Source: Parietichytrium sp. I65-24A (Eukaryota; Sar; Bigyra; Thraustochytrida; Thraustochytriidae). Taken from it: a stretch of 64,000 nucleotides of DNA. The notes beneath the pieces were generated by a model. It was not told the origin of the DNA. It worked only from the letters and a program-made list of their open reading frames with translations, and ran no database searches. Below are positions 30,443 to 41,754 of the stretch, in pieces (the first letter of the stretch is position 1; the number at the start of each line of letters is the position of its first letter). The stretch lies in contig BLSF01000012.1 in assembly GCA_012862575.1 (NCBI GenBank), positions 1-64,000 on the forward strand. The letters run 5' to 3'. The position numbers and the translations under genes were made by a program.

Positions 30443-33369
30443 GTCGACCGCAACTCCTGCCCGCAGTCACTATTTCCGCTGTTTCGCAACACGTTCGCAA
30501 CACGCAAGGACGAAAGACAAAACACAAAACACAAAACACCGCCAAGCGCAGCCAACTGGACGTGCGAAGAGTGCGAAGCGCGTTCTCCTTCCGTTCACAA
30601 CTATCGCGAACGATGTATGATTGTATGATGTATGATTGTACCAACGATGGGATGGATGTGGATTGTATAACTGACTGACTGCCTGTGACCTTCGCCGACG
30701 GAACGAGCGCGCGTGGGGCTGGATAGTGCCGAGCTAGCAAGGAGCAGGGAGGAAGGAAAGAAAGAAAGGGGAGCACACTTGCTTGGGTTGCTTGCTTCCT
30801 TCCTCTTCTTGCTGGGGAGCGTAGGGAAGCTGGGTAGAGGCGGGTAGAGCGCGAGGAGTACAGTCAGACTGTAGACTGGCATTTGGGTCATAGGACCCTG
30901 CTGGCCACTGTTGTCACTGTTGCCAGCAGTTGTCAGCAGTTGCCCTTGAGCAATTCTTGATCTTGACCAATTGGCCACGCGCTCAAAGTTTCACTCGCAG
31001 TGTCTACATTTTCTCTGGCTGTGTTCAACGTTCGGCTATACTTACCACTCCACGTTGAGAGTTGACTGTTCAAGCTCTTAACTGGGTGAGTTGGCGATGA
31101 TCACGGCAGTCCTTTCAGCTAACTTGGGCTGAGTTCTCACACGCGAATACCGAGTTTGCCAGTGACTCCGCGAGTTGCTCCTTTAAACAAACACTTTGCG
31201 CACTTTGCGAACTTGGAGCTGTGCTGCCGCGAAGTCGCGTCCTCTTCGACTTGGAGCATCATCTCGTCATTCGTCGGGACCTTTCCAAGTTTTGCCAGCA
31301 AGGTCTTGCTCGTTCCCTGTTTTCCCTGTGCGCCATGACCAAATGGAGTAGCGATCAAGAACGCCCTGAACGTGACGCAGGAACTGGCGAAAGGCGAATT
31401 AAATAGTTTAAAAATTAGATAGATGCTTTGATCTAGGCAAAGGGCACGCCGTTTCGCAGTGTACGGGTGAATGTAACAAACCATCCTTCTCGATTGACTC
31501 GCGAAGAACGAACAGATGGCCTTGATTCATTCACTCAAACATTTCAAGACGGTACTGACTGTGAGTATCAATCATTGATTGCTCATTCGCAGTCAACTTT
31601 CAGCTTTCAATAAATTGACAGTAAAGAAATAATGATGATGATGATGATCACGATGTATACTGGTACTCACTGTCAGTAGTACTCAGTACCTCCTCGTGTT
31701 GTGTGCTGAGTCACGACTTGTGATGACTAATGTTATGTCTATGAGTGCTAACAAATTGGTTTGTGTCGCTCCTCCGATTTGTGTACGAGAATAGAGAGCG
31801 TTCGTTTTGTTCTTTTCAAGGTAGTATTGCAATCTCGCACAAGACTGCGTGTTTTCAAATAGTTCAGATGCTAGGTATGATACCTGGTCTATTAACAAAA
31901 TAGTTGTTTTGCCACTGGCACGCGGAGGGGTGTGCGATTTTCCATAGTACATTAACAGACTAGTCATTTTGCCAATGGTTTTCCCGTGGTACTGAATCTG
32001 CGTCCGCTAAACGGAATATTTCGGGGAGTTTCAGACTGGCCCAATCTCATCTGCTGGACCTGCTGACGTCAGCGAAATTGACTCTAAGGGATATGACGTG
32101 ATAATCCGTAGCACTATCGCGAGGTATGACGCAAAACAGCGACGAACAAATCGAACCCAGAGAAGGTACACACCACTGCACGCGAAAGTGCGCAGCACTT
32201 GAAAGCGGAACGCAATGGAAGTCCCAGTTTGTTATGTTGTTATGAGCGATCTTCGGATTACGAAGGTTCGCGAAAGAAGTGTTGGACGAGAAAAGTGAGG
32301 CAGGTAAAGCCTTCTCTGCTGCACGCGACGATGGAAAGGAAACGGGAAACGGAATAGTAATTAATTCAGAGTTCATACTCAGCATGGCTTTCTCTGGCGT
32401 GAAGATGCGTGAAGATGCGGGAAGGTCTTGAAGGTACTTACATGCTGGCTGCTTGCCGTCAGTCGGACTCCAACCATTTCAACCATTCGAAGCTGTCGGA
32501 TTCGTGGCACGCAGATGAATGCAAGGGTGTCACGGGTGGCAGGAAACCGCAAGGGGAAGCCAGTCGCTCACCGAGTTGAAACACACTATCGCTATAGCCG
32601 AAACGACGACAAGTCGTCCTAACTGCAAGCTATTACTTCTCTTTGTCTTCCAGCCATTCGCTTTTGGTCTCGTGTGGCGCACACTGGTGCACTCCATTTC
32701 CGCAGTCGTTTCGTCGCTCATCCACGATACACGAGGTGTGTAGCAGCGAAACATCGATCAAAGTCCCAAGATAGAGTTGACACACCAAGCATCCTGGCAC
32801 AACACGCAGTCGCAGTGGCACAACAAGTGTGGCGTCTCGCACAACTCGCACTGACCGCACTGTATTTCTCAGAGAGGCTCGCCATGCATGCTAGCAACTT
32901 GAGGTCAAATTGAAATGGATGTTTTGGACCGTTTCTGCGTTTTACCTCTCGACGTACGAGGGCGTCTTTACTTTCCGGCTTGGGAGTCCTACGGTCTGCA
33001 AGGTCTGCAATGCTTGCAAGAAGTTGCCTGCCAGCCCACCCAAGTTCGTTTCTGGCAGCAAACTATTTGTAGTCTGTAAAAGTGCTTGCCAGCGCAGTTT
33101 GTTCGATTCGACTTGCTGCCAAATTCGCCACTAGTACGTGAACAGGCGAACTGACCAACTGACGAGATCGAGCGGTTTGCTTCGGCTGTGCGATTGCGAG
33201 TAAGATAGCGTCGCGCTCGAGCCCGATCGGCAGCCGAGAGTGTCAGCGAGACCGCTCGGCCAAGTGCGCCGCATGCTTCGGTCCATTGGTTTGATCATTG
33301 CTCACTGCGAAGCCAGTTGCCGGTTACCGATTGCCAGTTGAGAAACAAAAACATAAAACCAATCGCAAG
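30443..33369. other. 2.9-kb sparse spacer
   Basis: It contains (GATGAT)n near 31632, a GTACTGACTGTGAGTA motif at 31551-31567, and many short open frames. A minus-strand frame at 31137-31340 has an even residue mix but no usable start or domain. No gene or RNA can be supported. Confidence 0.4.
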
Positions 33370-34578
33370 ATGATGTCCTCGCTGTTTGGCGGTTTCAGCA
33401 CGGACAAGCTGTTCGCAGCTGCGGCAAAGGGGAACTGGAGCAAGGTGGAGAGCATGTTGGACAAAGCCGGGGAGGCGAACGCTCGAAAGGCGATTGGCCT
33501 CGCCCATGCCATTCACGGGACGCTGCTTCACATGGCCGTGGAGCGAGGCGACAGCAACGCAACGCGAATGCTCATTCAGCGCGGTGCCAACGTAGATGCA
33601 CCGATGAGCTCCGATACAGAGCTCACGCCGCTGCACTTGGCTGCTGCGGATGGGTTGGTGAAGGTGTGCGAGACGCTGCTTGAAGCCGGCGCGGAAGTCT
33701 CATTGCTGGACAAGAAGGGAAATAGCGCTTTGCATTACGCTGCGGAGAGCGGGTGCTTCGAGTGTGCCAATCTCTTCCTCGAGAACGGCTGCGATGTGAA
33801 CGAACGCAACAAGAACGACGAGACGCCATTGCACATGGCTGCTAGGAAGGGCCGGCACGAGGCGATCTCGGTTTTGATCAGGATGGACTGCATCGATCTA
33901 AACGCCAAGGCAAAGTGGACTGGGTGCACTCCGTTTCAATATGCGGTCGCGAGTGGCAGTGTGATAACCTGTGTGATTTTGCTGGATGCCGGGGCCGATG
34001 TTGAGCCGGCGATATCTGCCAATTACAGCTCGGGCTCATTGCGCAACTCACTGCACACTGCCGCCGAATACGACATTCCTAAAATGATCATGTTTCTGGT
34101 TGATTCTGCGGGCTTCAAAATCAATGCTTTGAACGCAGAAGGCAACACGGCTCTCCACTGCGCGGCAAAACTCGGGAACCTCAATGCCTGCAGAACCCTG
34201 GCAGAGCTCGGCGCGGACGTGTCCTTGAAGAATGAACGCGAAGAGTCTTCCGCTGATGTTGCGAGGGACGGTGGGCACCTCAAACTAGCAGAAATGCTGG
34301 ATCAGCTTGAATCACATCAGAACCCTCTTGACGAGATTGTGCGGGAGTATGCGCCCACAGTCTTTGATAGCGAGCCGGACGGTATCGAAGGCTTTTTAAG
34401 CATCCAAAAGCTAGAGCAGCATCTTGGTGCTTTTCACAGCCTCGGAGTGCATGAGATCGAAGACTTGCTCTATGTATCGGAGAAGGACTTGGAGCAGACT
34501 GTGGGCCTTAACCCTGTTGAAATAAGAAGGCTCAGGGGTGCTTGCAAATCCGTTCGCCAGCAGGTTTTAGCAATATGA
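33370..34578 (+). CDS. ankyrin-repeat protein with C-terminal SAM domain
   Basis: 402 residues from ATG 33370 (context CAAGATGATG). At least seven ankyrin repeats fill residues about 40-320, with TPLHLAAADGLVKVCETLLEA, split here as TPLHLAAADG, NSALHYAAESGCFECANLF, TPLHMAARKGRHEAI and NTALHCAAKLGNLNACRTL. The C-terminus (about 335-400) has VHEIEDLLYVSEKDLEQ and IRRLRGACKSVR, the pattern of a SAM domain. Ankyrin-SAM proteins are adaptors that join partners through the ankyrin face and polymerise or dimerise through SAM. No enzymatic motif. Partners cannot be deduced. Confidence 0.85.
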   Translation: MMSSLFGGFSTDKLFAAAAKGNWSKVESMLDKAGEANARKAIGLAHAIHGTLLHMAVERGDSNATRMLIQRGANVDAPMSSDTELTPLHLAAADGLVKVCETLLEAGAEVSLLDKKGNSALHYAAESGCFECANLFLENGCDVNERNKNDETPLHMAARKGRHEAISVLIRMDCIDLNAKAKWTGCTPFQYAVASGSVITCVILLDAGADVEPAISANYSSGSLRNSLHTAAEYDIPKMIMFLVDSAGFKINALNAEGNTALHCAAKLGNLNACRTLAELGADVSLKNEREESSADVARDGGHLKLAEMLDQLESHQNPLDEIVREYAPTVFDSEPDGIEGFLSIQKLEQHLGAFHSLGVHEIEDLLYVSEKDLEQTVGLNPVEIRRLRGACKSVRQQVLAI

Positions 34579-35071
34579 GTTGAATTCTTGTGATTCCTGG
34601 TAGAGCTTTTGGTCTCAGAAACTCGCCTCGACTTTCTGTCCACGTAAGTGCAAGGTGGGGCACTAGGCTCTCATCTCCGTAGGCGTGAGCAAATCTGCTA
34701 GTCTTGTCTGAATTCTGAAAACCTTGTCATGAAGTTGCAAGCCGAGATTCCTTTTCTTCATCGGCATCCTACTTGCACCCAAAATATTGTATTGATTGAA
34801 ATAGAAGAAAATTTAAAGCATGCAGATACAAAGCAAATAAACCATATTTTGAAAACTTTATTTCTCACTTTCAATTGATTGGAGAAAAACAAGAAAGGAA
34901 AGCAGGCAATTGACGTGAACCAATGCAAGCAATCGCGACATTTCCTCCTTTGGCGTACTGACCAGACTTTGGCGATATGGTACTCTATGCGCGACAAGAG
35001 CTTGCCTGCATCGCGCAGTACACTCGCACGTTTGGAACAGGCAGCTTCCAGCTGCTCACTCGAACTCGTCA
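34579..35071. other. spacer between convergent genes
   Basis: AT-rich 3' region with AATAAACC near 34837. No gene recognised. Confidence 0.5.
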
Positions 35072-36162
35072 TCATTTCGCGTTGGAAGATCCATTCTCAC
35101 CTAGCTTGCGATTGATCGAGGATTTGCTTGTGGAAGTAAAAATGCCAACCTTGGCGGTCTCTTCGTTTTCAAAGTAGCGAGTCAGGGCAATCGTGAAGAG
35201 CACATAGTCCAAATATACGAGTGCTGATATTAACGCGGTTGAGTAGCACGAAGCTCCCGCTGAAAAGAGTGTATTACTCAGAGGCACCGCTGACGAAATT
35301 AATACAAATGCAAAGTAAAAGTACCCGCAACTCTTTATCATTTGCTTCGTCTTCTGAATCCCGCCCATTTTTTTCGGGTACAAAGACTGCTCCAAGAGAA
35401 CACGAAAACTTCGCCCATGATACCAAGCAAATACGAGCAAAATGAGGAAGAATGAGAGCTGTGTAATCATCCCAAGACCCATGCTCAGTCCTTTGTCGGC
35501 TGCAGATCTCGGGAAAGTGCCAAAGTAAAATGCTGTCAACATCAACACCAGAAACACAAGTCTGAGTGCCTGAAGAAAATATTTGTGCACCCGAAGAGAG
35601 ATCTACCAGAGTGTGAATTGTGCACACGATCGGGAAGAGTTAGGTAAACAGATGCCTTCGCCCTCTATTCAGTTAGTCAATCAATCAATCCACTTACCCT
35701 TGTGCCTTCCTCAACAAGTTCAACCCACAGAACCACGATGTAACCGAGCGCTTCTCCAAGCATCATAGGCACGAGTGCATTGGTATACATCAAAATCAAC
35801 AAACTGCTCCGCCGAAGCTCGTCAATGCTCTCGACAGTGACGTCCAGGCAAACTTCGTCACTTGTGAGTTGAAGGCCGTGCACGATGGTGTACGTCCGCA
35901 GGCACCAGGCACCGACAAGAACGAAGCAAATGAGGAGAAGAAGCGACACAGTCTGAGCTCTCCTCTGTGTGGCAACGTTTGTAGACTTCAGCCTGAATAA
36001 TCTCTGCTGAATCAGCTGTGCGGCGACCCGTGCGACACGAAGAATAATGAAAAGAAGCATCGGGACAAACATTATATCGAGAGCCAATGCCATCTTCATT
36101 GACCCTGGCAGCTCGCTGCATGTCAAGCCCAAGGTGATATTCACATCTCCTCCAAGACACAT
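35072..36162 (-). CDS. seven-helix membrane protein
   Basis: Two exons, 35698-36162 and 35072-35602, with a 95-bp intron (GTAAGT...CTCTGGTAG), join in frame as VEEGTR-ISLRVHKY to give 331 residues. Seven hydrophobic helices can be read: MALALDIMFVPMLLFIILRV, VSLLLLICFVLVGAWCL, LLILMYTNALVPMMLGEAL with GYIVVLWVEL, LRLVFLVLMLTAFYFGTF, ITQLSFFLILLVFAWYHG, FYFAFVLISSAVPLSNTLF and TALISALVYLDYVLFTIAL. The short N-terminus has an NIT glycosylation site and a Cys, and the C-tail is hydrophilic. The topology is GPCR-like or TOM1/THH1-like, but I see no diagnostic motif. The start is the first ATG in an open frame; an upstream exon cannot be excluded. Confidence 0.65.
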
Positions 36163-37547
36163 CTTCCTGACGACCTTTCGTTTGAATTTGTATACAGTCG
36201 CCCAATACGTACTTCCCACCCGCCCCTGCCAAAGAGCGCACGCCAATCCTCCTCCTCCGCTCCCCTTCCCACGCTCTCGCTCTCGCTCTCGCTCTTCTGG
36301 CGCCCGGAGCGTCGAGTTTATGTGCTCCCAAGGCCAATGTCGAGGTCAAGGTCAAAAATTGGAAGAGAAACGCGAACAAGTGTTCTTCGCCGTAATAGAC
36401 TATACGATACACCTCTCTGGTGTCTTCTGAAGAGTTGTAGAATGCGGATCTCTCAACTAAATTTACATTCTCAACTACCGGCGAGTGGGAAACGAACTGC
36501 CTCGGCGTTCGTCTGCAAAACGCTGGTTAGCGCTGCGTGTGGCACTTGCAGCTTGAGCTTTCATGACACATTCGCTTGTGGCAATGGCCCGTTCACTCAC
36601 ATTCATATTCATTCACAATGAACATTTCTTTTCATCAACCCATCCCCCACGGTCCTCTACAACTCCGAAACTCTTAACACGGATGCAAAAGTGCGCCGAA
36701 ACGAATTTCCCGTACGGAACATGTACACTTGAAGTCATCGATTGCACAGCAGACCCTCATCCTTCGCCCGTTCTTCTCTTCCTCGACTCATTTCTCACTA
36801 GCTAATGAGTTGGTTGCCACACACTTACTGAGTTTGGTTTGGAGTTAGGTGGGCTTTGGGGCTTTGTGACTCTCCTACGTAGCTCAACGCATCTATCATG
36901 CTAAGGCCACATTGCACGAAGCCTACAGTCCTGTGTATCTGGCTGGCTTGCCAAAACCTTTCCGTTGACTTCACATATCATCACATGGCATGCAGTGATG
37001 ATCATCAAAAGAGACCAGGTAAGATGTGCAAATTGTGATGGTGGGCCACACATCACCGCGCGACTTGCAACTTGTGGTCGACAGGATAGCTTTCACACCT
37101 GGAATTGCGACGGGAAGAGAAGAAAGCGGAGGACGAACCTACAAATGAGTTTTGAGGAGGGTTTGCCAATTTTACTTGGAGAAACTACAGCGTTGGGTTG
37201 GTGTGGAAAAGCAAAGCTGTGCTAGACTGCTTCAGTGCCACTCTCGCAGGCCCCTCTTTTCTCTTTGGTGGTACTGCATTACAAACTTTGGAAATGATCG
37301 CTCTACGCGATTTGCAAACACCTTAGCGAGATTCGCTGGAAGGATTCTAGCGTGGCGAACTTGCGACACATCTTTTACGGACATCGGAGGCAAGCGCTGC
37401 AAAAATCTGAGGTATGAGAGTGCAAACATTAATTGTACCGTTATTTTGACTGAATGGCCCGGTAAGGTAAAAAGGGGCAGCAAGGAAATAAACAAAATCT
37501 CTGCGAACAGCTTCTCTATGTCAACCGTCCCAACATCGGCAATTCGA
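36163..37547. other. 1.4-kb spacer
   Basis: It contains a CTCTCGCT repeat (about 36265-36295). A plus frame from 37152 that runs antisense into the SelO gene has no domain. No gene recognised. Confidence 0.4.
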
Positions 37548-39606
37548 TCAGGAGGAGCAGCTGAAGAACGACACTCCTGCTCGCCGCTGATACTTCTCAG
37601 GGGTTGCGGTGTAAAAGCGCTCTTCGAATTCGGATCCTTCGTCGTAAGGTGCTGCAAAGACGGATTTAAGTGTTTCAATCAGTTTGTAGTCTCCTTTGGC
37701 AGCGGCTTCATAAGCTTCCACCATCATCCACTCTCGGGGAACATATTTAGGGTTTGTGCGGTTCATGAGGGACTGTCGGTCTTGTTTGGAGAAACCTGAG
37801 GAGGCGGAATCTAATTGCAAGACATTTGCGTATTCCCGGAGCCACTGCATCAGCAATTGAGTCTTTTCCTCCGACATAGAACCGTACACTGCTTTCGACA
37901 GAAAAGCTGTTGCACTGTCAGCGCTCGATGATGAACTCAAAACAGACTCGGGCTCAAATTTGGCCAACTCTCGCCAGAAGATGGTGAAGTCGAGATCTTG
38001 CAGAATTTTGAAGAGTGGCTCCCATATGGCGCTGTCGTAGCTCTCCTCCCATTTAGAAAGCCCGAGTTTTGTCCTGCGAACTTCATTCCGAGCTGCAAGC
38101 ACCATGTTTGGGAACTCTTCCTTGATGATGTCTGTGGCCTCCTTTATGAGAGGATCTTCCTCTGGAAAGAGCACCAAGACTGCTTCTGTGAGAGTGGCAA
38201 GGTTGATGTGGGCGGCGAGTGGTTGCCTCTCAAACCCAAACTTGCGATCTGGGTCACTGGTGAATGGCGTCCAAAGCGGAGAGTATTTCTCCATGAACCC
38301 AAATGGACCATAGTCCATTGTCAGGCCAGCAAGAAGGCAGTTGTCCGAATTCATATTCCCTTGAACATAGCCAACCCGCATCCACTGCTGCACAAGATGT
38401 GCCTGCCGCTTTGCAAAGGCGCGCAGCATGTCAACTATGGCCTTTAAGAACTGCGGACTGGAGTCACCCTCTCCTGGGTCGATCTCGGGAAATTCACGCT
38501 GCATGCAGTACTTGACAAACTTGACCATCCCCTCTTTTGCACCCTCGTCGCCTTTCAGTAGCCGCCGCTGATACAGTTCCATCTGCCCAACCCTGAGAAA
38601 GGATGAAGCGCTTCGGCAGGTAATTGCGCACGGTTCTTCCACCATGTGATTTGGAGGAAAGTCGTACCGTGGGCTAATGACGTCCTCTTTGTACCACGCT
38701 CGTCCCACAGTATCAGAGGAGCCCACAAGGCTCAGCGCCCGGGTCGTCGGGACCCCAAGGGCGTGCATTGCTTCCGACGCAAGGAACTCACGAATGCTGG
38801 AGCGAAGAACCGCTCGACCGTCAAAGGATCGCGCAAATGGGGTTGGGCCGCAGCCCTTCAATTGGAGTTCGATGCGATCTTTCCCATCCGCCGACACAAA
38901 CTCGCCAATCGAGCATGCCCGGCCGTCGCCATAAGCGTAGCCATTTCTTCCACATGGATCCAGAATTGCCATGCCATGCACAGACACCGCATATGGCGTG
39001 CACCAAGCGTCAAGTTTGAGGTCAGGGGTCGTCTCCAGGTTGTCCCCGGAGAACAACTTGAGGAAAGTCGCGTCGTGCACTTGCTCGTCGCTGAGCCCAA
39101 GCCGCCGAGCCATGTCGCTCGAGTAGGTGATCAGAAACGGATTCGTCAAAGGCGTCGGCACGATGCGCACAAAATGCCCTCTCTTGACGACTCCTGCAAA
39201 CCCAAAGCGATCATTGAACCCGTACGTCATGCGCACATCCCGCAGAAATCACACAAACGGCAGCCAAAGAACAACAAAAGAATACAAGTCAGCAATCTGC
39301 CAGTACAACAAGCGCTTTCCCCAAAGACCGCGAGCAGCAACTAGGCCACCACGCTCCGCAAACAAACAAACAAACAAACTGTACACAACCAATTAAGCAC
39401 TCACGAGTCTTCCTGTTGGGAAAACACTCTTCTTCCTGCGGGTCCGCGTCCAGCTCTCGCAGAAGAGTATTGTCCACATGGTTTCTGAGCGTCTCCGCGG
39501 CGCTCAGCGCGTGCTTGGCAGGCTCCATGCTCGCTGTGCCTGAAGCAGCTCTCGAGAGCGTTGACGCGGACAGATGCTTCGCAAAGTGGCTTGCCCTGTT
39601 CACCAT
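37548..39606 (-). CDS. SELENOO: protein adenylyltransferase SelO, cysteine form
   Basis: Exon 1 (39405-39606) ends with GTGAGT; exon 2 (37548-39193) follows a TTTGCAG acceptor after a 211-bp intron. The join gives CFPNRKTRVVKRGHFVRIVPTPL, here noted as FPNRKTR-VVKRGH, in line with the family's N-terminal block. The 615-residue protein has the SelO core LQLKGCGPTPFARSFDGRA, LRSSIREFLASEAMHALG, GYVQGNMNSDNCLLAGL and DYGPFGFM. SelO is a pseudokinase-fold enzyme that transfers AMP to Ser/Thr/Tyr of redox proteins, usually in mitochondria. The C-terminus is FFSCSS; Cys takes the place of the selenocysteine found in animal SelO. Exon 1 is Ser/Ala/Arg-rich and may carry a mitochondrial presequence. 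The intron holds an AAAC microsatellite. Confidence 0.92.
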
Positions 39607-40092
39607 TCCGACCTATCCTCTTCGCGCGATAGAGAGGAATCCGTGGGTACTTGTACGCGTTGAGGACACTTTTGGCGAATTGACTGTGTCACTTACGGGG
39701 AGCACTGCGGTCGGGAGTGTGGCATTACCGCTCTGGTTTAAAAAATAAGCTGTATAGACTAGTAGAGTGCATTAAAGAGAGTTGTGGTATCTTTGCTCTG
39801 GTTTACTCCTCTTGTGATTGAGATCATATTTGATCAAGCGACATTTTCGAGCTTCTTGCTTCCAACCTTTTTTGGAGCATGTCCATGCATGTCCGTCCTT
39901 CTCATGGCAGGCATGTCATGCCCTTCCAGCCAGTGCGCGAGCTTCTTGCTTCCAACCTTTTTTGGAGCAAGTCCGTCCATTCTCATGGCAGGCATGTCAT
40001 GCCCTTACCGGCAAGTGCGTTACAATGCAGTGGGACTGACTGCAAGAAAAAATACTCATGAGGCACACAAAAGTAGAGCCGCTCGAGAAGAA
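39607..40092. other. spacer with 90-bp tandem duplication
   Basis: Upstream flank of SelO. It holds two copies of a 90-bp unit (listed separately). A short plus frame over 39416-39748 is largely antisense to SelO exon 1 and is not convincing. Confidence 0.45.
39848..40019. repeat. 90-bp tandem duplication
   Basis: Copies begin at 39848 and 39938 with CGAGCTTCTTGCTTCCAACC. Both continue through TTTTTTGGAGCA and CTCATGGCAGGCATGTCATG with few differences (the second copy is shortened in the middle). Confidence 0.9.
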
Positions 40093-40311
40093 TGGTGCTT
40101 CTACATGAGCTTCTGGCAACCAAATATGAAAAGGTATTATTGGTACTTTCGCAGCAAAAGAAGCAAAAAATGCAAGCCAAAGCAATTTCTGGCGAGCATC
40201 GCTAAAACTTGTATAAAACAGAATTTGATAATTAAATGTACCCGTTTCGAAATAAATAACCAAAACACCCAGCAATAATACAAGAGATCCAAACAAAGTA
40301 TTGAACGATTC
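40093..40311 (-). pseudogene. nad4: NUMT: fragment of mitochondrial nad4
   Basis: About 219 bp of AT-rich sequence reads, without a stop, as an internal piece of NADH dehydrogenase subunit 4: NTLFGSLVLLLGVLVIYFET, FNYQILFYTSFSDARQK, LLWLAFFASFAAKVPIIPFH and IWLPEAHVEAP. Similarity stops abruptly after HVEAP, where the conserved TAGSVILAG should follow, and begins near NTLFGSL after an in-frame stop. The flanks have ordinary nuclear composition. There is no start codon, so this is not a working gene but a nuclear copy of mtDNA. The unbroken frame suggests a fairly recent insertion. Trp is coded TGG, and one in-frame TTA is present. Confidence 0.88.
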
Positions 40312-41754
40312 AGGAAACTTTTCTTTCTATGCAAGGCAAGCAAAAGCAAAAAGTGAAGCAGAGAATGCAGACTGGCTTTGGAGATACGGGCAAATGTTTG
40401 GAGATGGCAAAAGCTCCAGTGTCATAGATCCGGGCAATTGGCCTCTGGAAGGCGGACGAGTGCTCGAGTCAAAACAATTTACGACCATGAGACGCGGGGA
40501 ATTTTCCGAAATTTTCCGCTCTGAATTCTCGGGATTCTCTAGACCGGACTCGAACCAGGAACTGCTTCCACTTGACTGTAAATTCCAAGGTTGAGTTTTA
40601 AAACTAGGTTTCATTTCTCTGCTATGTGTTGAAAAGTGTACAGTATTATTCCAGCTTCAGATGCTCTTGCTACTTTTGCTCATAGGCAGAACCGTGCGAG
40701 CCACCCATTAGTGACGTCTTCCGCAGATATTGATTTTGGGTTCCACCGGAACCACAGCCAGCCACGGGGACGAGGAGGATGAGAGCAATGATTAAGGATG
40801 ACGAATTGTATCTCCAGGTTATCGGAACCACAGCCAGGACTGTGGGAATAATGACCAAGGGGAACGAAGAATGCGCGGGGGGTCAACTTTGGAAATGGAA
40901 ATGTGGGACGAAAATCAGAATAATGAATTCAGAATTCAGAACAGAATTCAGAATTCAGAATTCACAGTCAGTAAACAGCAACAGTTGTTCTCTTTGTTAA
41001 TGATTGAGAGATTACGGCCATTGTATAGAACTGCCTTAAAGCAGCTCTACTCTTCTCCATAGACAATGCAGGAGATTTGGACGTGCCGCCCTTAGAGTTT
41101 CCAATGGGGATTGTCAAAATTTCCTATAAAATAATAATAACAATTCCTATAAATACTTATTATTCTCTACATACCCATACTGATTACTATCCCTGTATAT
41201 GCGATCTAGTAATAGTTAGAAGTCAGTGCACACTGTGCACACACACTTCTGAAATTCACACGAAATGTCTCAATCTCATAAAAAGAGTCCAACGAATGCT
41301 TATCTCGCGAAACCAGGGTAGACATCTTGATACCGATATGAAAACCTGATTCTGAAAGATCCAGTTTGAACAATCGAGGGGAAACCATTACAACCATTAC
41401 ACGATTTTGCTGAGACATTCGCAAGTGTCCTTTTTGTTTCTTTTTTCTTGAATCTTTTGGCGAGTATAGCGTAATACTCATTAACACACAGCTTATCCGA
41501 CCTGCGAATTCCAGTAGAGCTGACTGGAACATGCATACAGAACAACATACCGAACATGCAGATAACAACTAAATCTAACTCTTCTCTTCAGAACATGACA
41601 GGTACGGTACAAATATCTTCACATGTCATGCCAACATCTGACAACTCTATCTCTGTCAAGTCAAGCTGACGACGACCGCATCAAGCAAGAGAGCGAGTGA
41701 GCGGAGGTGGCTACAGACACTGATCGCGGCCAGCGAAGCGAGAGGGAGAACAAG
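40312..41754. other. spacer between nad4 fragment and dynamin-like gene
   Basis: It contains an AGAATTC repeat (40924-40964) and AT-rich unique sequence. A tRNA-like GGTTCGAGTCCGG (minus strand, near 40545) has no matching arms. No gene supported. The leader of the dynamin-like gene is at the right end. Confidence 0.4.
40924..40964. repeat. AGAATTC tandem repeat
   Basis: Four to five copies of the 7-bp unit AGAATTC with one interruption; two further copies occur at about 51885-51900 in the leader of the TatD-like gene. Confidence 0.85.

Noticed and set aside
31137-31484. Minus-strand frame with an even-looking C-terminus
   Set aside because: No domain, no suitable start and no clear acceptor. 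Its right half is rich in stop-adjacent, erratic composition.
37152-37799. 215-codon plus-strand frame
   Set aside because: Its right third is antisense to SelO coding sequence and the rest has no domain and many rare residues for coding; it looks like a chance frame.
40530-40610. GGTTCGAGTCCGG on the minus strand near 40545 as a tRNA T-arm
   Set aside because: The T-stem is imperfect, and I find no acceptor, D or anticodon stems at the right distances.
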